DNA from: Hydractinia symbiolongicarpus
Lineage: Eukaryota; Cnidaria; Hydrozoa; Anthoathecata; Hydractiniidae
Reading direction: 5' to 3'
DNA: 60,000 nucleotides
Assembly: GCF_029227915.1 (NCBI RefSeq)
Contig: NC_079882.1
Span: 27,830,001 to 27,890,000, forward strand
Notes under the pieces: model-generated
Databases searched by the model: none
The model's input: the letters and a program-made list of their open reading frames with translations, nothing else
What the model was told of the DNA's origin: nothing
Shown: positions 1 to 12,740 of the stretch, in pieces
How positions within the stretch are numbered: the stretch's first letter is position 1
Layout of the letters: the number at the start of each line of letters is the position of its first letter
Made by a program: the position numbers and the translations under genes

Positions 1-245
1 TGTTCCTACAAGCGGTTTACTCGTGCCCAGACTGCGCTGTATGAAAGTCGGTAATTCGCCACAGATCTGCTGGGGTAAATTGGAACCGCTAATTTATTCC
101 CTCCCCAAACTTGTTTTTATGGCATGGAAAAAAAGTCAAGTCCTAGTAAAAAATAGTATGTAACAGGATGAAATGTTCAAGTGAGATGAATTGACCTCTG
201 GAACGCAGCGCTCGTTGAACTTGAGCCAAGTGTGACCCTACTTAA

Positions 246-1002
246 CCCTATTCGGTCCGGGGGGAGGGAGGGCGGATACCGCCACCCCCTCCCCCTCTGA
301 CGGTTTTTTTAATAACTCCCTATTGCTATGTCATATGGCTATGGAACTTACTGAGTTTCAATATTTATCTAATAGACACCTGTATGCCAAATTTTTAGGT
401 CCTATACCCAGAGGCTTTGATATTGGCCATTACTCGAAATTACCCCTAAAATCTCTATGAAATCCTTATAATGGGAAAAATTTAATAACTTCTGTTAAGA
501 TTATCCTTAGAACTTGAAACTTGCAACACGACTTTGTTTTATCAAGAAAAATCATTCTACATAATTTGGAATAATTTTACATAATTTGGACCGATTTCCC
601 GATTTCGTCGGATTTTAGCCGAAAGTCTGAAAAAACCGAATTTTCGGACATTTTTTAGAAATTTTTTATGCGATCCACGTAAAAACCGGAAAATATGTTA
701 ATTACCTTTTATTTAGCTTTCAGAAGCTTCAAACAGAATGCAAAAATTCGCTCTGGAACAAAAGTAATTAAATTTTAAGCAGATAGTGGCATTTTTAGCA
801 AATTTAAATCTTCTAATGACGTCACAGAAAATGTGCTGACGCAAGCAAAAATTTATTACTGCTATTTTGTTTCTTTTATGATGTACTATTAGCGTGGTAA
901 GTTTTATTCAATTTGAACAACCGTATAAAAAGTTATTAAGGGGGGCGGATTCCGCCCCCCCCCTGGTCATAGTATGTTCGAAAAACCCCGGACCGAATAA
1001 GG
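246..1002 (+). mobile_element. piggyBac-like MITE (TTAA-flanked non-autonomous DNA transposon)
   Basis: The element is bounded by TTAA at 242-245 and 1003-1006. Its ends are inverted repeats: the left begins CCCTATTCGGTCCGGGG and the right, read on the minus strand, begins CCTTATTCGGTCCGGGG. Both ends then carry a GC-rich stretch that spells a short GGCGGAT..CCGCC stem. No transposase reading frame of useful size is present. TTAA targets and CCY-type ends are typical of piggyBac. Related pieces occur at 18600-18981 (opposite strand) and 54850-54985, so it is a repeat family. Superfamily assignment is inference from ends and target site only. Confidence 0.75.
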
Positions 1003-1006
1003 TTAA

Positions 1007-3269
1007 AACGTGTTTGAAAGGAATTGAAACCTTTCAACATTGTTTAAAATCACTATCAGCTTACGCCCTAATGTCGCTGCTCTGTCGCAGATACAAGATG
1101 TCTAACTACATTACTAGAAAAACCGTTCTTTGCGGTATTGCTTTTTTGTAGCACAGGCCAGCTTTCGTGTTAATAAAATTGTAGCTATTGTTACCATGCT
1201 TAGGTTGCTTCGATTTTTGAAGGTTTTGAGCCTCGTTTTGTTTATAAAGCGTTGTTTATAAAAAAAGGAAAGTTCTTCTTCAACATTTCAAAATATCACA
1301 GGTAGTGTAAAATCTTTGTGATAAAACTGCTACGATTGCGGTAACTTAACACAATTGTGTATTGTTGTCTTAAAAAGTTCGCGTGTATCCTCATTCAAAA
1401 TGGTATGAAGAGATACAATACCAGCAACCGTGTTTGATAATTTTATATTTAAAAAATTTAACACTCTGTTTTGAGTTCATATATAACTAATTTAAAACGT
1501 ATTTTGTTGTTTTACGCAGAGAAACGCAGTTGTAAAACATGTACAAAATTTTTGTTAGAAAAAACGAATTATCCAGGTGATGAAAAGACGTGTAAATGCT
1601 TCTCCCATCAACATTAATATCTTATGTAAGTTTCAATCGCATGTTGTAACATTTTACGTTCTGTAATTGGGCTTATTACAGTTTTAGCCCACGGCTCAAT
1701 AACTCACGCGGTGTTGAGCAGGTTTAGTCAAATAGACCTTTCACAAATTTCCTAATGATGCAAAACTTAATTGAAGAGGTCGATACTAAAAATGATTCTT
1801 ATCCCTAAGTTCCTTAGCAAAAGTTAGAACAAAGTACATAATTTCGTGAATAATTCTGTTCGTTAAGTGCCTCAATTCAGAGCTAAAAGTTTCGATGGAA
1901 CCGTTCATATAGCCGAGCTTTCTAAGAATAGCCTCGTTTTCAAATTAGTTATTTTTTTTAAATCTAAATAAAATCGAACCAGAATATTGCATTGCTCTTA
2001 AAACTTCATTTTTGTCATGATAATTTAATAATCTATCTGAATATCTTTACTTAAGGAACACTGAAGCATTATAAAATATTGGATGACATCATAATTATTA
2101 TAATTTATGAAATTCAGGAAAAGTGTGTTTTCTACACAAATCAGTCCGTTGAAGGGATCAAGTGTTGCACAAGAATGGAAACTGGATGAATGACATAATC
2201 GATGTACGGTTTCGGCCATGGGAAAAAGTTGATACACAAGAGGTCAGTAAAACCTTCCCCTTGGAGAAGTGTATATGTTCACGCACTAACTTTCCAGTCT
2301 TTTTGAACGAAAAGGTGCATATAAAGTTTTAAGAATTTCCTACTTTGGCACATTGTAATCTTAGAGGATGACAAAGAGAGAAGGAGAAACAACAATTTTG
2401 ATTCCATTATACTAAAGCGCGTTAAATTAACAGGAGTCGATATTCAAGATAACTGTTTGGCGGATAAATTATGCCAAAAATTAAAATAATGTAAAATGGA
2501 TGGTGGTTTTCGTAACAATTTCATAACTTATTTACTTGGTTTATTTTTAATGGTATGTTGGATACCGTGAAAAATAAAATGAAATAAATAATTTATAGCG
2601 AAAATGTGTGTTGATTTTGTAAACAAAACCTGAAACTTTATTTATTCTAAGTACATGTTTCGGAAACTTTCTAAAGAAAAAGGTTTATCTTTACATTTCG
2701 GCTTTTTTAAAATCATTTTTCGCGCCTTTATTTATTGACCGCTACCGATTTATATTTGAGGCGGTTCTCCTGAAATCGTGAACACGTAGTGAATGCCTTC
2801 ATATAAAAATCACCTTATATTTTAGGTTCAATCACAGCAATTTGGGTTCAATCAAGACAAAAAAAATTCTTGATCAGAAAATTTTATAATTTCTACAATA
2901 AGAGATTATTTCTGATATAACAGTTTTCCCTGATGAAGAAATAACTCTTTTTTTTTCTATAACTTGACCCATATTGCACACCGATAACAATTTTTAGCGT
3001 TTTCTGCGAGCCTGAGGGACCCTGTCCCCTAGGTTCGCCGCCCTTTTTTATATTGATTGCCATAGCATCTCAGTGAAATTCTTTTTTAAATTATTTAACA
3101 ATTTATAAAAACAATAGATAAGTAGCCAACTCGAAAGTATTATTTGATGTTAAACAAAAATATATTAAGAAGTCATCTAACTAGCTTGTACATACATCAA
3201 AAATAATTCGTCGAATAAATTAGTTAGTTCAAGAAAATTAGAATTTTACTCCATAATATTAGTACTTAC
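1007..3269. other. gene-free AT-rich host sequence
   Basis: This stretch is AT-rich with many stops in all frames. I see no exon with convincing splice sites, no RNA gene and no clear repeat. It may be intron of host gene 1 if that gene continues past the exon at 3270. Confidence 0.5.
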
Positions 3270-3546
3270 TTTCACCGTACAAAGCCAGTACGTTGTCAGT
3301 GTCCCCCCAGTATAGCGAAGTCGACTCCGCGAAGTGATCCTTTAGAGATTTTAATTCCAGTTGAAGACTAAGCCAATTCAGGTCATATGTTGGATTTTGT
3401 CTCATCGCTACTATGTAGTTGCTGTATTTGTTTTGAAATGCATGTGGCGATATCAGCCCGTCACCATCAAATCCAGAATACATACCTTTGAGGAAAGCTG
3501 AATCTCCTCTTAATAATTTAAAAGAGTCTCCATTATGTTTCCAGCT
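3270..3546 (-). CDS. putative internal exon of host gene 1
   Basis: On the minus strand an open stretch of 277 nt is bounded by an acceptor (TTTATAG before AGCTGG) and a strong donor (GTAAGTACT). The frame reads SWKHNGDSFKLL... to ...VLALYGES. It starts in phase 0 and ends in phase 1. The 50-nt exon at 17377-17426 ends in phase 0, so the two could be spliced together across a 13.8-kb intron holding the tetranucleotide array and the old Polinton. I do not recognise the domain; it has scattered aromatic residues and no membrane segment. Membership in gene 1 is inference from strand and phase. Confidence 0.4.
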
Positions 3547-4864
3547 CTATAAATGAACATTATAGGATGTGTGGAAGGAACAGTGATTAAGTGAAATTAT
3601 AAATATATGATTAATAAGATAAATAAAGGATTATTTATTACAATCGATATGAGTAAACTACAAACAATAAAGGTAAATGATGGACTCGTGACAGTATTAT
3701 CACAATAATGCCCAAAAAATAAACTGCACTGTCATTTCAGGGACACACATTTACGACAAGAAATGCTTATTTTTTATAACGTAATAATTTATAAAATTAT
3801 TCTTTGTCTCGAAAAATGTCGCACAATGGTAGTTGAATCATTTAACCAAAAAAAAGCTTAAGATCTCACCTATTTCAATTTGAGCTGAAAATTATTGTTA
3901 AAAGATATATACTGAAACAAAGGATTTTTGTAAATATTGAATACTAATTTCATACTAGTTTTATAAAACAATTTTAACCTAAAGCAATTACAAGAGGTTG
4001 GCACAGTCTGTGTTCATATTTAGATTATCCGTCTAGATATCTCTCTATCTCTTCTCATATTAATCGTGCTGAGGAATATATTAAAAATGTTTGGAACCGA
4101 AATTGCAGTGAAAGAAAATTCAGTTTCCATACCAGAACAGACTGGACCACTCGCTAGATTGCGCATGCAAACATCATGTACGAGAACTGAGAAACAACAT
4201 AACGTCATGTCAAGGGTACAACTTCATTGCTGTTGTTGCAGCAGTGTAATGTCATATACTGTCATCAAAAATCAACATAAATGTATTTTCGAAACCCAAA
4301 CATAAATTGTTGTTGCTATCCAATATTGTTCATGCTCAAATTTGTTGACAAGGCATGCAGGTTTTTAGTACAATTAACTACAAAGTGGTTACTCAGGGTA
4401 GGCAGCGAGTTCAAACAAAAAGAATTTGCATATTAAATGTCAAAAAACATTGTTACACGTTCATCGCCATATATTTATGATTTCTTGTTCTCGTTTTTAA
4501 ACTATGGATGCAGACTAACCCTACACTTATATAATCGCAGAGGATCGTTGTTCATATCAATCAGGAAAAGTTGTTAATTACTGTTATACATTACGCCAAA
4601 TTTGTCTAAAAAACAATTAACCTGTCTTAATTAACTCGATTTTTGTGTGAAACTGCTGCACAGATAGGCAATATATAAATCCAACACAGCGACAAGGAAA
4701 ATGAAAGAAACAATAGATAACATGTTACATTAGCTTTGCAAGATTTAAATCACAAAAGTAGTCATACCCACACGCATCCATAAAATAATAAAAAATATAG
4801 TTGCTGCAATTAACATGAATCAACACCTTGTTCCTTTTTAAGGACTTGTTAATTCTTTAAAAAA
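3547..4864. other. gene-free AT-rich host sequence
   Basis: Possible intron of host gene 1. No coding exon, RNA gene or repeat family was recognised here; the short open frames look accidental. Confidence 0.45.
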
Positions 4865-5401
<537 letters not shown>

Positions 5402-6218
5402 ATAAGCCTAAAAATGGCTGACCATATACTTTACTACACGCTCAGGAAAAATTAAATATTATCAAAAAATTTGTCAAAGGTTTGTTACACTAATAACTAG
5501 CTATATACCTTTGTTTAGATTTTCTAAAATCTTTTTGAATAAAATTGAATCCAAATTTACGTAGGTTAATTTCACTGAATAACAAATCAGAATGGAAAAG
5601 AACACACTGGGATAATACTTTAATTGATTCGTTAATTTAATGAGAAGCATGTGTGTGTGCGGTTTGGAAGCAAAATTCATTGCCTGACCATTTCTTACTT
5701 GTGATGATTAGCCATACACACAATGTTGAAGATAAAAGCAAGGTAGAGTGTTAATCAAAGCAGATTTCACCACGAAGATGCAGATAATTATAAACGTGTT
5801 TATTCAATAAGAACTTAAAACGACACTTCTTTTATCATATGCTATGGAAAATGTGGTTTAGCTTCGAATACAGGTTTTCGTAGCTTCGTTACAGAAAGAA
5901 AGGAAAATTGTAAAATTTAAGTTTGCATATTTTTTCTTTATCCTGCAAATAAATCCTTCGTTCGTCCATTCTTCCAAGATTGGAAAGTACAAATAATATT
6001 TACTTTTAAATTTACATTCTTTTAAGAGCCAAACCAACCAGTTATATCAATTATTTCTGTTTTTTCCACCAAAAGATACATTTTTTATTACTTTTTTTCA
6101 CCAACAGGGAAAATAAACGCCTTACCGCGCAACATGAAATTGGCTTCACTTTAAAAGAATCTTTGATTGACTCGTGCTAACAACATTTCTTTTCGTCAAT
6201 TTGTTTTTGCGAAAGAAA
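5402..6218. other. gene-free sequence between microsatellite and old Polinton
   Basis: AT-rich host sequence with no recognised exon or repeat. Confidence 0.45.
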
Positions 6219-6420
6219 AGTAGAAGAAGGGATCACTCAATGCAGATTTTTTTACGGTCAAATCTCGCTTTCGACCCCCCTCTACAGCTAGAAAGCAGCA
6301 CCCCTCCTAAAGTGAATAATGCGCAAAAGTCACTTGTCATCACAAAAACTGACGCATGCGCAAAAATGTTTTTTCTCAAGAATCTAACGAAATCCAACGA
6401 CATCGTCAAAAAATGACGCT
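6219..6420 (+). repeat. left terminal repeat of the decayed Polinton
   Basis: Reads AGTAGAAGAAGGG, then a TCACTCAAT block and a GGTCAAATCTCGC block. These match the reverse complement of the right end (16792 inward) over roughly 80 bp. Further in, a block close to GACATCGTCAAAAAATGACG resembles the repeated units in the young element's terminal repeats. Confidence 0.65.
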
Positions 6421-6500
6421 TGTGGCAAGAGGTTCATGCAGAAATTAGGTAGAAAGAAAACCCCAGTTATGACCATTTTCTAATTGGGAATCTAATAATG

Positions 6501-8905
6501 AGATGACTTGGTTCAAAAATGCTATCAGCAAATTATGACACTGTTACTTTTTATTACAACAGGGCAAAGGATGACATGAGGTAGAGCAAAAAGCCAAAAA
6601 GACCTACTGCTGCACTGAAGACGAATACCACGTAGTCGACGACATTTGGCACTTATTCGACGAACAAGTACAGATGATGGAAATTGGGAATCGTGTCAAC
6701 ACATTGCGGTTCAGCAGATAATAGAGAGAGTCCCCCTACATATAGACATGTGAGCGAAAGTTGTTTACATCAACTGTAACATCCACGTGGGTAGGAAAAG
6801 GTAATCTCTATTTAGGAAAAAAAGAGGATCGAAGTCACTTTCATGTATAGCCGATATCAAAAACTTCATAGAGAGATATGGAAAGAAGCGGCTTGACATG
6901 GAGAATGCTAAGTTTTTGAGCAAAGCTTACTTGCCTGCAATGATTGCTACGGAAACCCAAAGCTAAAGTGTAAGGACGTGCGACCTATAAACTGATAGAT
7001 ATAGAAGGGATCGAAAAACATAAACACCAGAGCGAATGATCCAAAAAGCAACAACGAGAAAGCACTATTGCGACTCAAAAAGAACCAGCACGACTATATA
7101 TGTCAATGAAAACTGAAAGCACATCCACCACGCACTTTGCCGCCACGGTGTAGAACGATTCACACAGAATTAAAAGGATGAACTCAAAGTAGACGGGTAT
7201 GAACAACAGACTAAGACCGTCTAGGAGTACCATGGCTGCAAATAGCATGGGTGGCGGTGCCAGCCGTACCCCTAAGAGCAGACTAAGAAAAAGTAGAGGG
7301 CTATACGAAAGTTAGGTTACAACATCATAACAGTATTGGAGTGTGAGGATCAACCCAAGTTAAAGAAGGCCTTGGAAAAAGAGTTTACACCATACCGATA
7401 GTCTCCGATTCGACTTTGAAACCCTTCTACTCCCTTTGAATGAACAGCACACAACAAACCTCACGTATATATAGAAGCATGCACCAGTAAGTGTTGGGAT
7501 TCACGATAGTCAGAATGATCAGCCAACATTCCTATAGAATACTAAAATAAAGAGTCGTAGACAAACTGGAAAAATGACAGGCCGTCATCGCTAAAGAAGT
7601 CCAGAGAATGTTGCCAAGATCTGACTTTAAAATGCTCCCATTCCACACTCACACCGCATGAAATAAGTGGGAGAACCAGGTGGTTGCAATTAGCTTTTAT
7701 AGTTGAAGTACGACATCAACATGATAAGGCAGTACTTTGTAAAGCAAATCACCAAAGAAAAGAGATCACAGTAGCAAAGAAGGACAACGACTGTATTCAT
7801 TGGAATGATGTCTTTTTCATCAAAAAAGTGCGCAAACGATGTTTAATGTGTTGAAAGTGACTTGTGTAAGACATTGTTTTATTGAAGTGTTTAAAATTTT
7901 TCATCTGTTTGATACAATTTTCTCTATTCTGCATCAATTTCTTTGAGAATATAAATAAATGGATCTGAGTACGAAAAGGTATAATGAATTGGTTAATGTG
8001 TACAAAAAGGTATATCCAGATTTAAAATCAATTACAGAAAGCACAGGCTCTTTGGAACATTGTTAAAGTTGATGCAAACAAGTACGAAAAAACCTTAGTC
8101 AACTTGCACAGAAAAAAGCAAAGTAGACAAAGTAAAAAATTATCCTTCTGGTCAAATTTGAAAACAAAACCTCCACGAAAACTAGTCAAACCTTGAACAA
8201 GCTTATCATCCCAATCAACTAGTCAAAATTGATAACGCAATATGTGAAGGCTACCTAACCATGAAAAACTGGTTGAAGGAGTACAACACGGCGGATGTAA
8301 TACCGTTCATTAAAGCGATTGACAAAAAAAGACGTCAGTATTAAGAGGATAATAAAGGCGTTGTGATGTACGCTGTAAGTATTGCATAATTGTCAATGTG
8401 GTACGAAACGGGTCCCTGTGCGGACTCGCTCAGGTAGACATCAAAGTGGTTTGGGAGCTGCATGAGAAATTCTCTGAAATTTCCCTGATACTCGTGGTTA
8501 ATGAGATACCTGACGCTCAAATCCCTGAGAATATGCTTAAGTACCTGAAAACTACAGGGTGCATGCGACGAAAAATACGTAGATCAAACAAGTATTCAAG
8601 TTGCACTGGATGTTTGTGTAAACCGGAATTTATAGGGTCTTGAATGATTGTACTGAAAGCATTAATTCTAAAAAAGGAAGGATGGTATAAGGTTTTCGTG
8701 TAAAGGTATGTCGAAAAGGCAGAATGCTATCACCTAGGAGTGCTACATAAAGGAGTTGAAAGGATGCCTAGATACTGGAAAAGGAACAGAGGTCTGGGTA
8801 TACAACGAAAGGACGTATGAGCAATCGCAGCTGGGGTTATCAGCATTCTATGACAAACGTAGAGTTTTAGACGATGGTGTACAGACAGTGCCTTTGGAGT
8901 TGTAG
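6501..8905 (+). pseudogene. relic of Polinton protein-primed DNA polymerase B
   Basis: The relic opens with MTWFKNAISKL, almost the same N-terminus as the PolB gene of the young element (MSWFKNAITKL). Further colinear matches are the acidic DIWHLFDEQ region, the EYHGCK-like zinc/nuclease region, an NWLKEYNTADVIPFIKA stretch, and the C-terminus ending VPLEL. Between 8398 and 8643 the frame jumps from the LHEKFSEI region straight to the KPEFIG region. This removes about 250 codons, including the palm motifs with DTDS. Numerous stops and frame changes make it non-functional. The first codons lie beside the terminal repeat, as in the young copy. Confidence 0.85.
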
Positions 8906-9068
8906 ATAAGAACACTAAGCTAAAAAATGATAGTCACTCCTCGTGAGTATTAAGCAGCAAAAAGAAGATCAAACACGTGTTAAATGCACAGAAGTTGTGA
9001 AGATGATGGGCGGTGGTCACAGTTAAAGTAACACTGAAATGGTATAAGGAAACTAGTATACTAGAATG

Positions 9069-9150
9069 GTGGTCCCAGGCTTATTCCTGGCAAAAGAGTA
9101 GGCTTGTGCGGGCGAGAACACGTTCAACCTGGAGGGTACATAAACAACAA
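9069..9150 (+). other. block conserved downstream of PolB in both Polintons
   Basis: This stretch matches 39440-39508 (minus strand) of the young element, which is also downstream of PolB. In matching frames both read a G-R-E-H-containing basic stretch (RVGLCGREHVQPGG here, RVGVRGREHALAGSG there). It then runs into an AAC repeat. Conservation suggests a small gene or functional RNA or DNA element; I do not recognise it. Confidence 0.5.
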
Positions 9151-9207
9151 CAACAACAACAACCAAAACCACAACGTTCTCCCGTGGACATTTTTTTTCT
9201 CATACAA

Positions 9208-9739
9208 ATGGGAGTATGCTTAGGCAGAGCTATAGCTCTACCCGACGTGTTACTCCTGGTCTGTTTCTTAAGGCAGATATTATAAGAAAGATGACCTCTC
9301 TCGTAGAAATGTTCGATATCATAGATACCCCTGCAGAGATTGGTAACACCACGGAAAGGCCTGTTGACAAACGTCATATATAAAAAGGGGAAGGTAAAGA
9401 TAAAGAACACCTCTTGACAAAAAATGTACAGAGGGATTCCTCTTTAAGGCGATGGATGAAGCGATAAAAAGAACGTATGCAGAGATTTTTTAACGGAAGT
9501 TGCACATTCTTACCATATGAGCACTCTTTGAGCATGTGGTAAGCATGTTAACGAACGTTATAGGAAATTTCGTTAAGCTAGAGACCGTGTAAAGTCTGAG
9601 AAAAGACCCCATCATTAGAGACTCTATGACAGAGTTAGGTGTTCTTGTATTCTATACGTTTAGTAAATTTCTCACCCCGCTAACGCTCATTGGGCATATT
9701 TCAACCATAGTCAAGAGAAAGGAAGAACAAAAGGGGTAG
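9208..9739 (+). pseudogene. relic of the Polinton 204-aa membrane/helical protein
   Basis: Starts with a hydrophobic LLLVCFLRQIL segment and continues in shifted frames through an FDIIDTPAEI motif and a DPIIRDSMTELGVLVFYTFSK-like region. This matches the gene at 38464-39078 of the young element (FNVVDTPAEA, DPIIKDSMADLGILVYSAFGK). Several stops interrupt it. Function unknown. Confidence 0.75.
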
Positions 9740-10113
9740 ATAAAGAAGACAAGGATGGGGAATCGTCTATCAAAAATACCTAATCAACTTCATGAAAAGT
9801 ATTCGAGAAACCTCGCAAACTGGAGGTCTACGAAGTGCTGTAGAACCATATCGGGCTTAATCGACATGTGCAGCCATGCATGGTATGAATATTAATAGAG
9901 AGATCATTCTGATTTCGTCTACAGCCCTAGATCTAGGTATAGAGATCACGAAGCTTAGTTGGATAAATGCCTTGTGAGGAGCGGTTGATTTTCTGGAAAG
10001 CCTACATAACATAAATGAGAGACATTACACGACAAGGTGAAGAACAGCGGCTCATTAAAAATTCAGTGAAGCATCCAGGAAGAGTAGCACAAGGCTAAAA
10101 GTTACCGCCATTA

Positions 10114-10278
10114 ATGGAAAACAAAAAGGAAGTTCTGATGCAAGAAAAGTATCCTGTAGAATCATCTGTCAAATGCTCTTCTATGGTCAGTTTAATACAG
10201 TCTTTCAGCACCATGTATAGAGTAGGGGCTCTCATCATGCTTGCGATAGGTGTCGGTTTTTATGTGATCGTACGATAG
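10114..10278 (+). pseudogene. relic of small single-TM Polinton protein
   Basis: A 54-codon frame starts MENKKEVLMQEK and ends in a membrane segment (YRVGALIMLAIGVGFYVIVR). By position (after the 9208-9739 relic) and layout it corresponds to the 124-aa one-TM protein at 37658-38032, though sequence similarity is low. It ends just before the capsid relic. Confidence 0.4.
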
Positions 10279-10405
10279 CGAGCGATATCGGCAACGACTT
10301 CCCAGCCTGTAAACACAGCTCCTTGGTGCAGCAATTCTGACGACAATTAAATGGATTAATTGGATTAGTTGGCATTTTTTTTAAAGATTTCCCTTATATA
10401 ATAAA

Positions 10406-11682
10406 ATGAGTAACGTATTTGGAACGACCTTGGACCAATATGCAGAAACGAAGCAGCTCTTCGGTATCAAGGGTAGAAAGCAACGGGTTCAGATATTTAA
10501 CATACCCTTTGCAATCAATCACAATGAGGACCTGTACGTAGATATTCCCAACATTCCACAGGACGAGGTTATTTTTCCAGGGTCCATCTCCTATTTGATT
10601 TGGAAATAACGGCTACCAACACGAAACGTACGATCGTGTCGAATATTGGCAAAAGCCTTGTGCGTGACCTACGCATTACTTTGAACGGAAACGAGGTACA
10701 GAACATATCTAATTTCAACACCTTCACAGTCTACAAAGACCTCTGTCTACCAAAATTTGACAGGGACAACAACCTCATTCTTGAAGGTATCCACCCCAAT
10801 GACGGGACCATCCGGGCCCTGCAAGTCAAGGCTACTAACCATACCGGGACAGGTGAGGAGAAGGCTATTGTTGCAACCTATGGCAACACCTTCTGTATAT
10901 CCCTCGGCAAGAAGTTTGAACTCACCGGAGACCTACCCTTTTATCCAGCGGGTTTATATGACCGCCTCCAATTTGTCCTACATTTTGCGCCGCATAGCGA
11001 CGTCATCAAAGATGGGGGGTACGGCAGCCTATGGAAGCACGTCAGCGTGGCAGCGGATGCAGCCTACAAGATCACCAATATCAAGCTAAAGTTTAACAAA
11101 GTGAGCCATAAAGGCCTGGCAAGCGATATGATGTGACGGTATGCAAAATTGGCACTACCCTATAAACGGATCCTGAGAAGCAAGGTGGTGACTATGAAAA
11201 AAGCCGATACAAGCTACAACCTTCAAATTGATACCCCGGCGGAGAGTTTGAAAGGCATCCTGCTACTCTTTGTAGATCCTGTGAAATTGAAAGCTTACGC
11301 TGGTGTCAATGAGGTATTTTACAATCTGAAAATTGAGAAGATCAGCGTCACCGTTGAGGGAGAGCCCAACGAATTGTATAGTCATGCCATGCTTCCTAAG
11401 GACCATCCCTAACAGATTTTGAACCTTTTTTGTAGACATGACTGTAACGTGACCATCGGCCATTTCTTCAATGAACGGTATACGTTGTTTATCGATTTCA
11501 GAGCAGGCCCGGACCAAACCCTACATGGATCTGGAAGGCCTCTATAACGCCTGAGTGACGGCATCACGTTGCACATGACTAAGAAGGCTGAAGGAACAGG
11601 GGATTTCAAGTCTTATGTGCACTGGCATCAAGATGCGCAGCTGAACATCCTGGATGGCCGTTATCATTCTGTGGAGTATTAA
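10406..11682 (+). pseudogene. relic of Polinton major capsid protein
   Basis: Begins MSNVFGTTLDQYAE and aligns along its whole length with the capsid gene at 32772-34050 (MSNIFGTKLDHYAE), ending in DGRYHSVEY versus DGRFHSVEY. It is broken by a frame change near 10600, a TGA at 11134-11136, a TAA near 11410 and a TAA near 11548. Identity is still high. TATAATAAA precedes the ATG. It is on the same absolute strand as the young copy although the flanking genes are inverted. Confidence 0.85.
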
Positions 11683-11689
11683 TGACCAT

Positions 11690-11723
11690 AACTCGTTTTT
11701 GTCCCTAAGGGCAAACACGAGTT
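11690..11723 (+). terminator. hairpin after capsid relic
   Basis: AACTCGTTTTTG and CAAACACGAGTT pair with one mismatch around CCCTAAGGG, between the capsid stop and the next ATG. The position matches the hairpins at gene ends in the young element. Confidence 0.5.
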
Positions 11724-11726
11724 AAT

Positions 11727-12350
11727 ATGGAAAACAAGAGCTGCCTAAATTGTAAAAAGAGTCCTTTGCTAGATGCATTTAGAGTGCTGGGAAATGGTGG
11801 AACTACGAAGACATGGATTAGATGCTTGGATGAAAAGAAACAGCGACGTGCCAAAAACAAATGCCCCCATAAGAGACAGAGGGGTCAGTGTAAAGACTGC
11901 AAGGGCAGTTAGTTTTGTAAACATGAAAGGGTGAGGGCCTATTGTAAAGAGTGTGGGGGAAGTCAGATTTGTCCCCATGAAAGGAGGAGGGATTGCTATA
12001 AAGACTGCAAGGGCAGTCAGATTTGCTCTCATGAAAGGATAAGATATCGCTGCAAGGAATGCAAGAAGAGCAATCACTTGAAGGGACACAAAGAGCTCAG
12101 CTCCCAGGAGTACCTAGATTGCGATATTGCTACCCTGCAGGCCCATGTTGAATCTCAGCTTTCTGAGGGTATGAAAAGGGATAATTATGGTCAGGGATGG
12201 CACATTGATTACAAAATACCACTACAGTATTGAAAAAATGGGGATGCCCCATCGCTTGCTGAGGTAGAGAAAAGATTACACTACACCAATACCCAACCTA
12301 TGTGGGCGAGTGAGAACATTGCAAAAGCCAATCGTTTCGTCTCAAAATAA
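11727..12350 (+). pseudogene. zinc-repeat HNH endonuclease-like gene (two nonsense codons)
   Basis: About 207 codons starting MENKSCLNCKK. The middle holds about four ~20-residue Cys/His units of the type ICxHERxRxxCKxCxGSQ, likely zinc-binding. The C-terminal part reads GWHIDYKIPLQY, then a block ending NRFVSK, resembling HNH-type nucleases seen in large algal and amoebal viruses (recalled, not searched). TAG near 11911 and TGA near 12231 interrupt an otherwise open frame. It sits between capsid and the small two-TM gene. The young Polinton has only the final ~25 codons of a relative, at 37314-37394 beside the ATPase. This suggests a mobile or homing-type gene. Confidence 0.75.
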
Positions 12351-12354
12351 AGAG

Positions 12355-12740
12355 ATGGCGATAATAGCTGTTATCGTCGCCGGTACGGCAATCAATGAAT
12401 TGGCTTTTAGTGGGACAAATTTTCTATTTAGTTAACTTGCAGCACACAGGGAGGCCGAACGGAAAAGGCACGATAGGGCGATAGAACGATTACAAGCAGC
12501 TCAGGCCCAATGGGTACATGATTGACAGCCAAGCTGGACTGGTTTAACGAGCAACGGGAATTACAACTAAAGGCCGGTAAGAGCCTTCGCGAACTCGATG
12601 ACGAGATGTATAAATACTACATCGCTTCAAACGAGAAGGCTCGCAATTGGCTGACTATTATACACCCTCAAAGGAGCCACAGGACGGCAAACTCACGCTC
12701 ATTGTTGGATCACTGTCCCTACTAGGGTTCATGTCAAAAG
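12355..12740 (+). pseudogene. relic of two-TM integrase-neighbour protein
   Basis: AATAAAGAGATG starts a frame MAIIAVIVAGTAINELAFSG. It continues through frame shifts to RAIERLQAAQAQW, DWFNEQRELQLKAGKSL and IVGSLSLLGF. These match the gene at 34058-34456 in order. The end overlaps the integrase start, as close coupling in the young copy would predict. Confidence 0.8.

Noticed and set aside
2025-2237. Minus-strand 70-codon ORF as a host exon
   Set aside because: No convincing splice sites and no domain pattern.
6174-6416. Plus-strand 80-codon ORF at the left end of the old Polinton
   Set aside because: It spans the element boundary and terminal repeat; accidental.
9013-9410. Overlapping ORFs on both strands with poly-Gln or poly-Cys
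   Set aside because: They arise from an AAC/GTT repeat within the decayed Polinton; no gene support.
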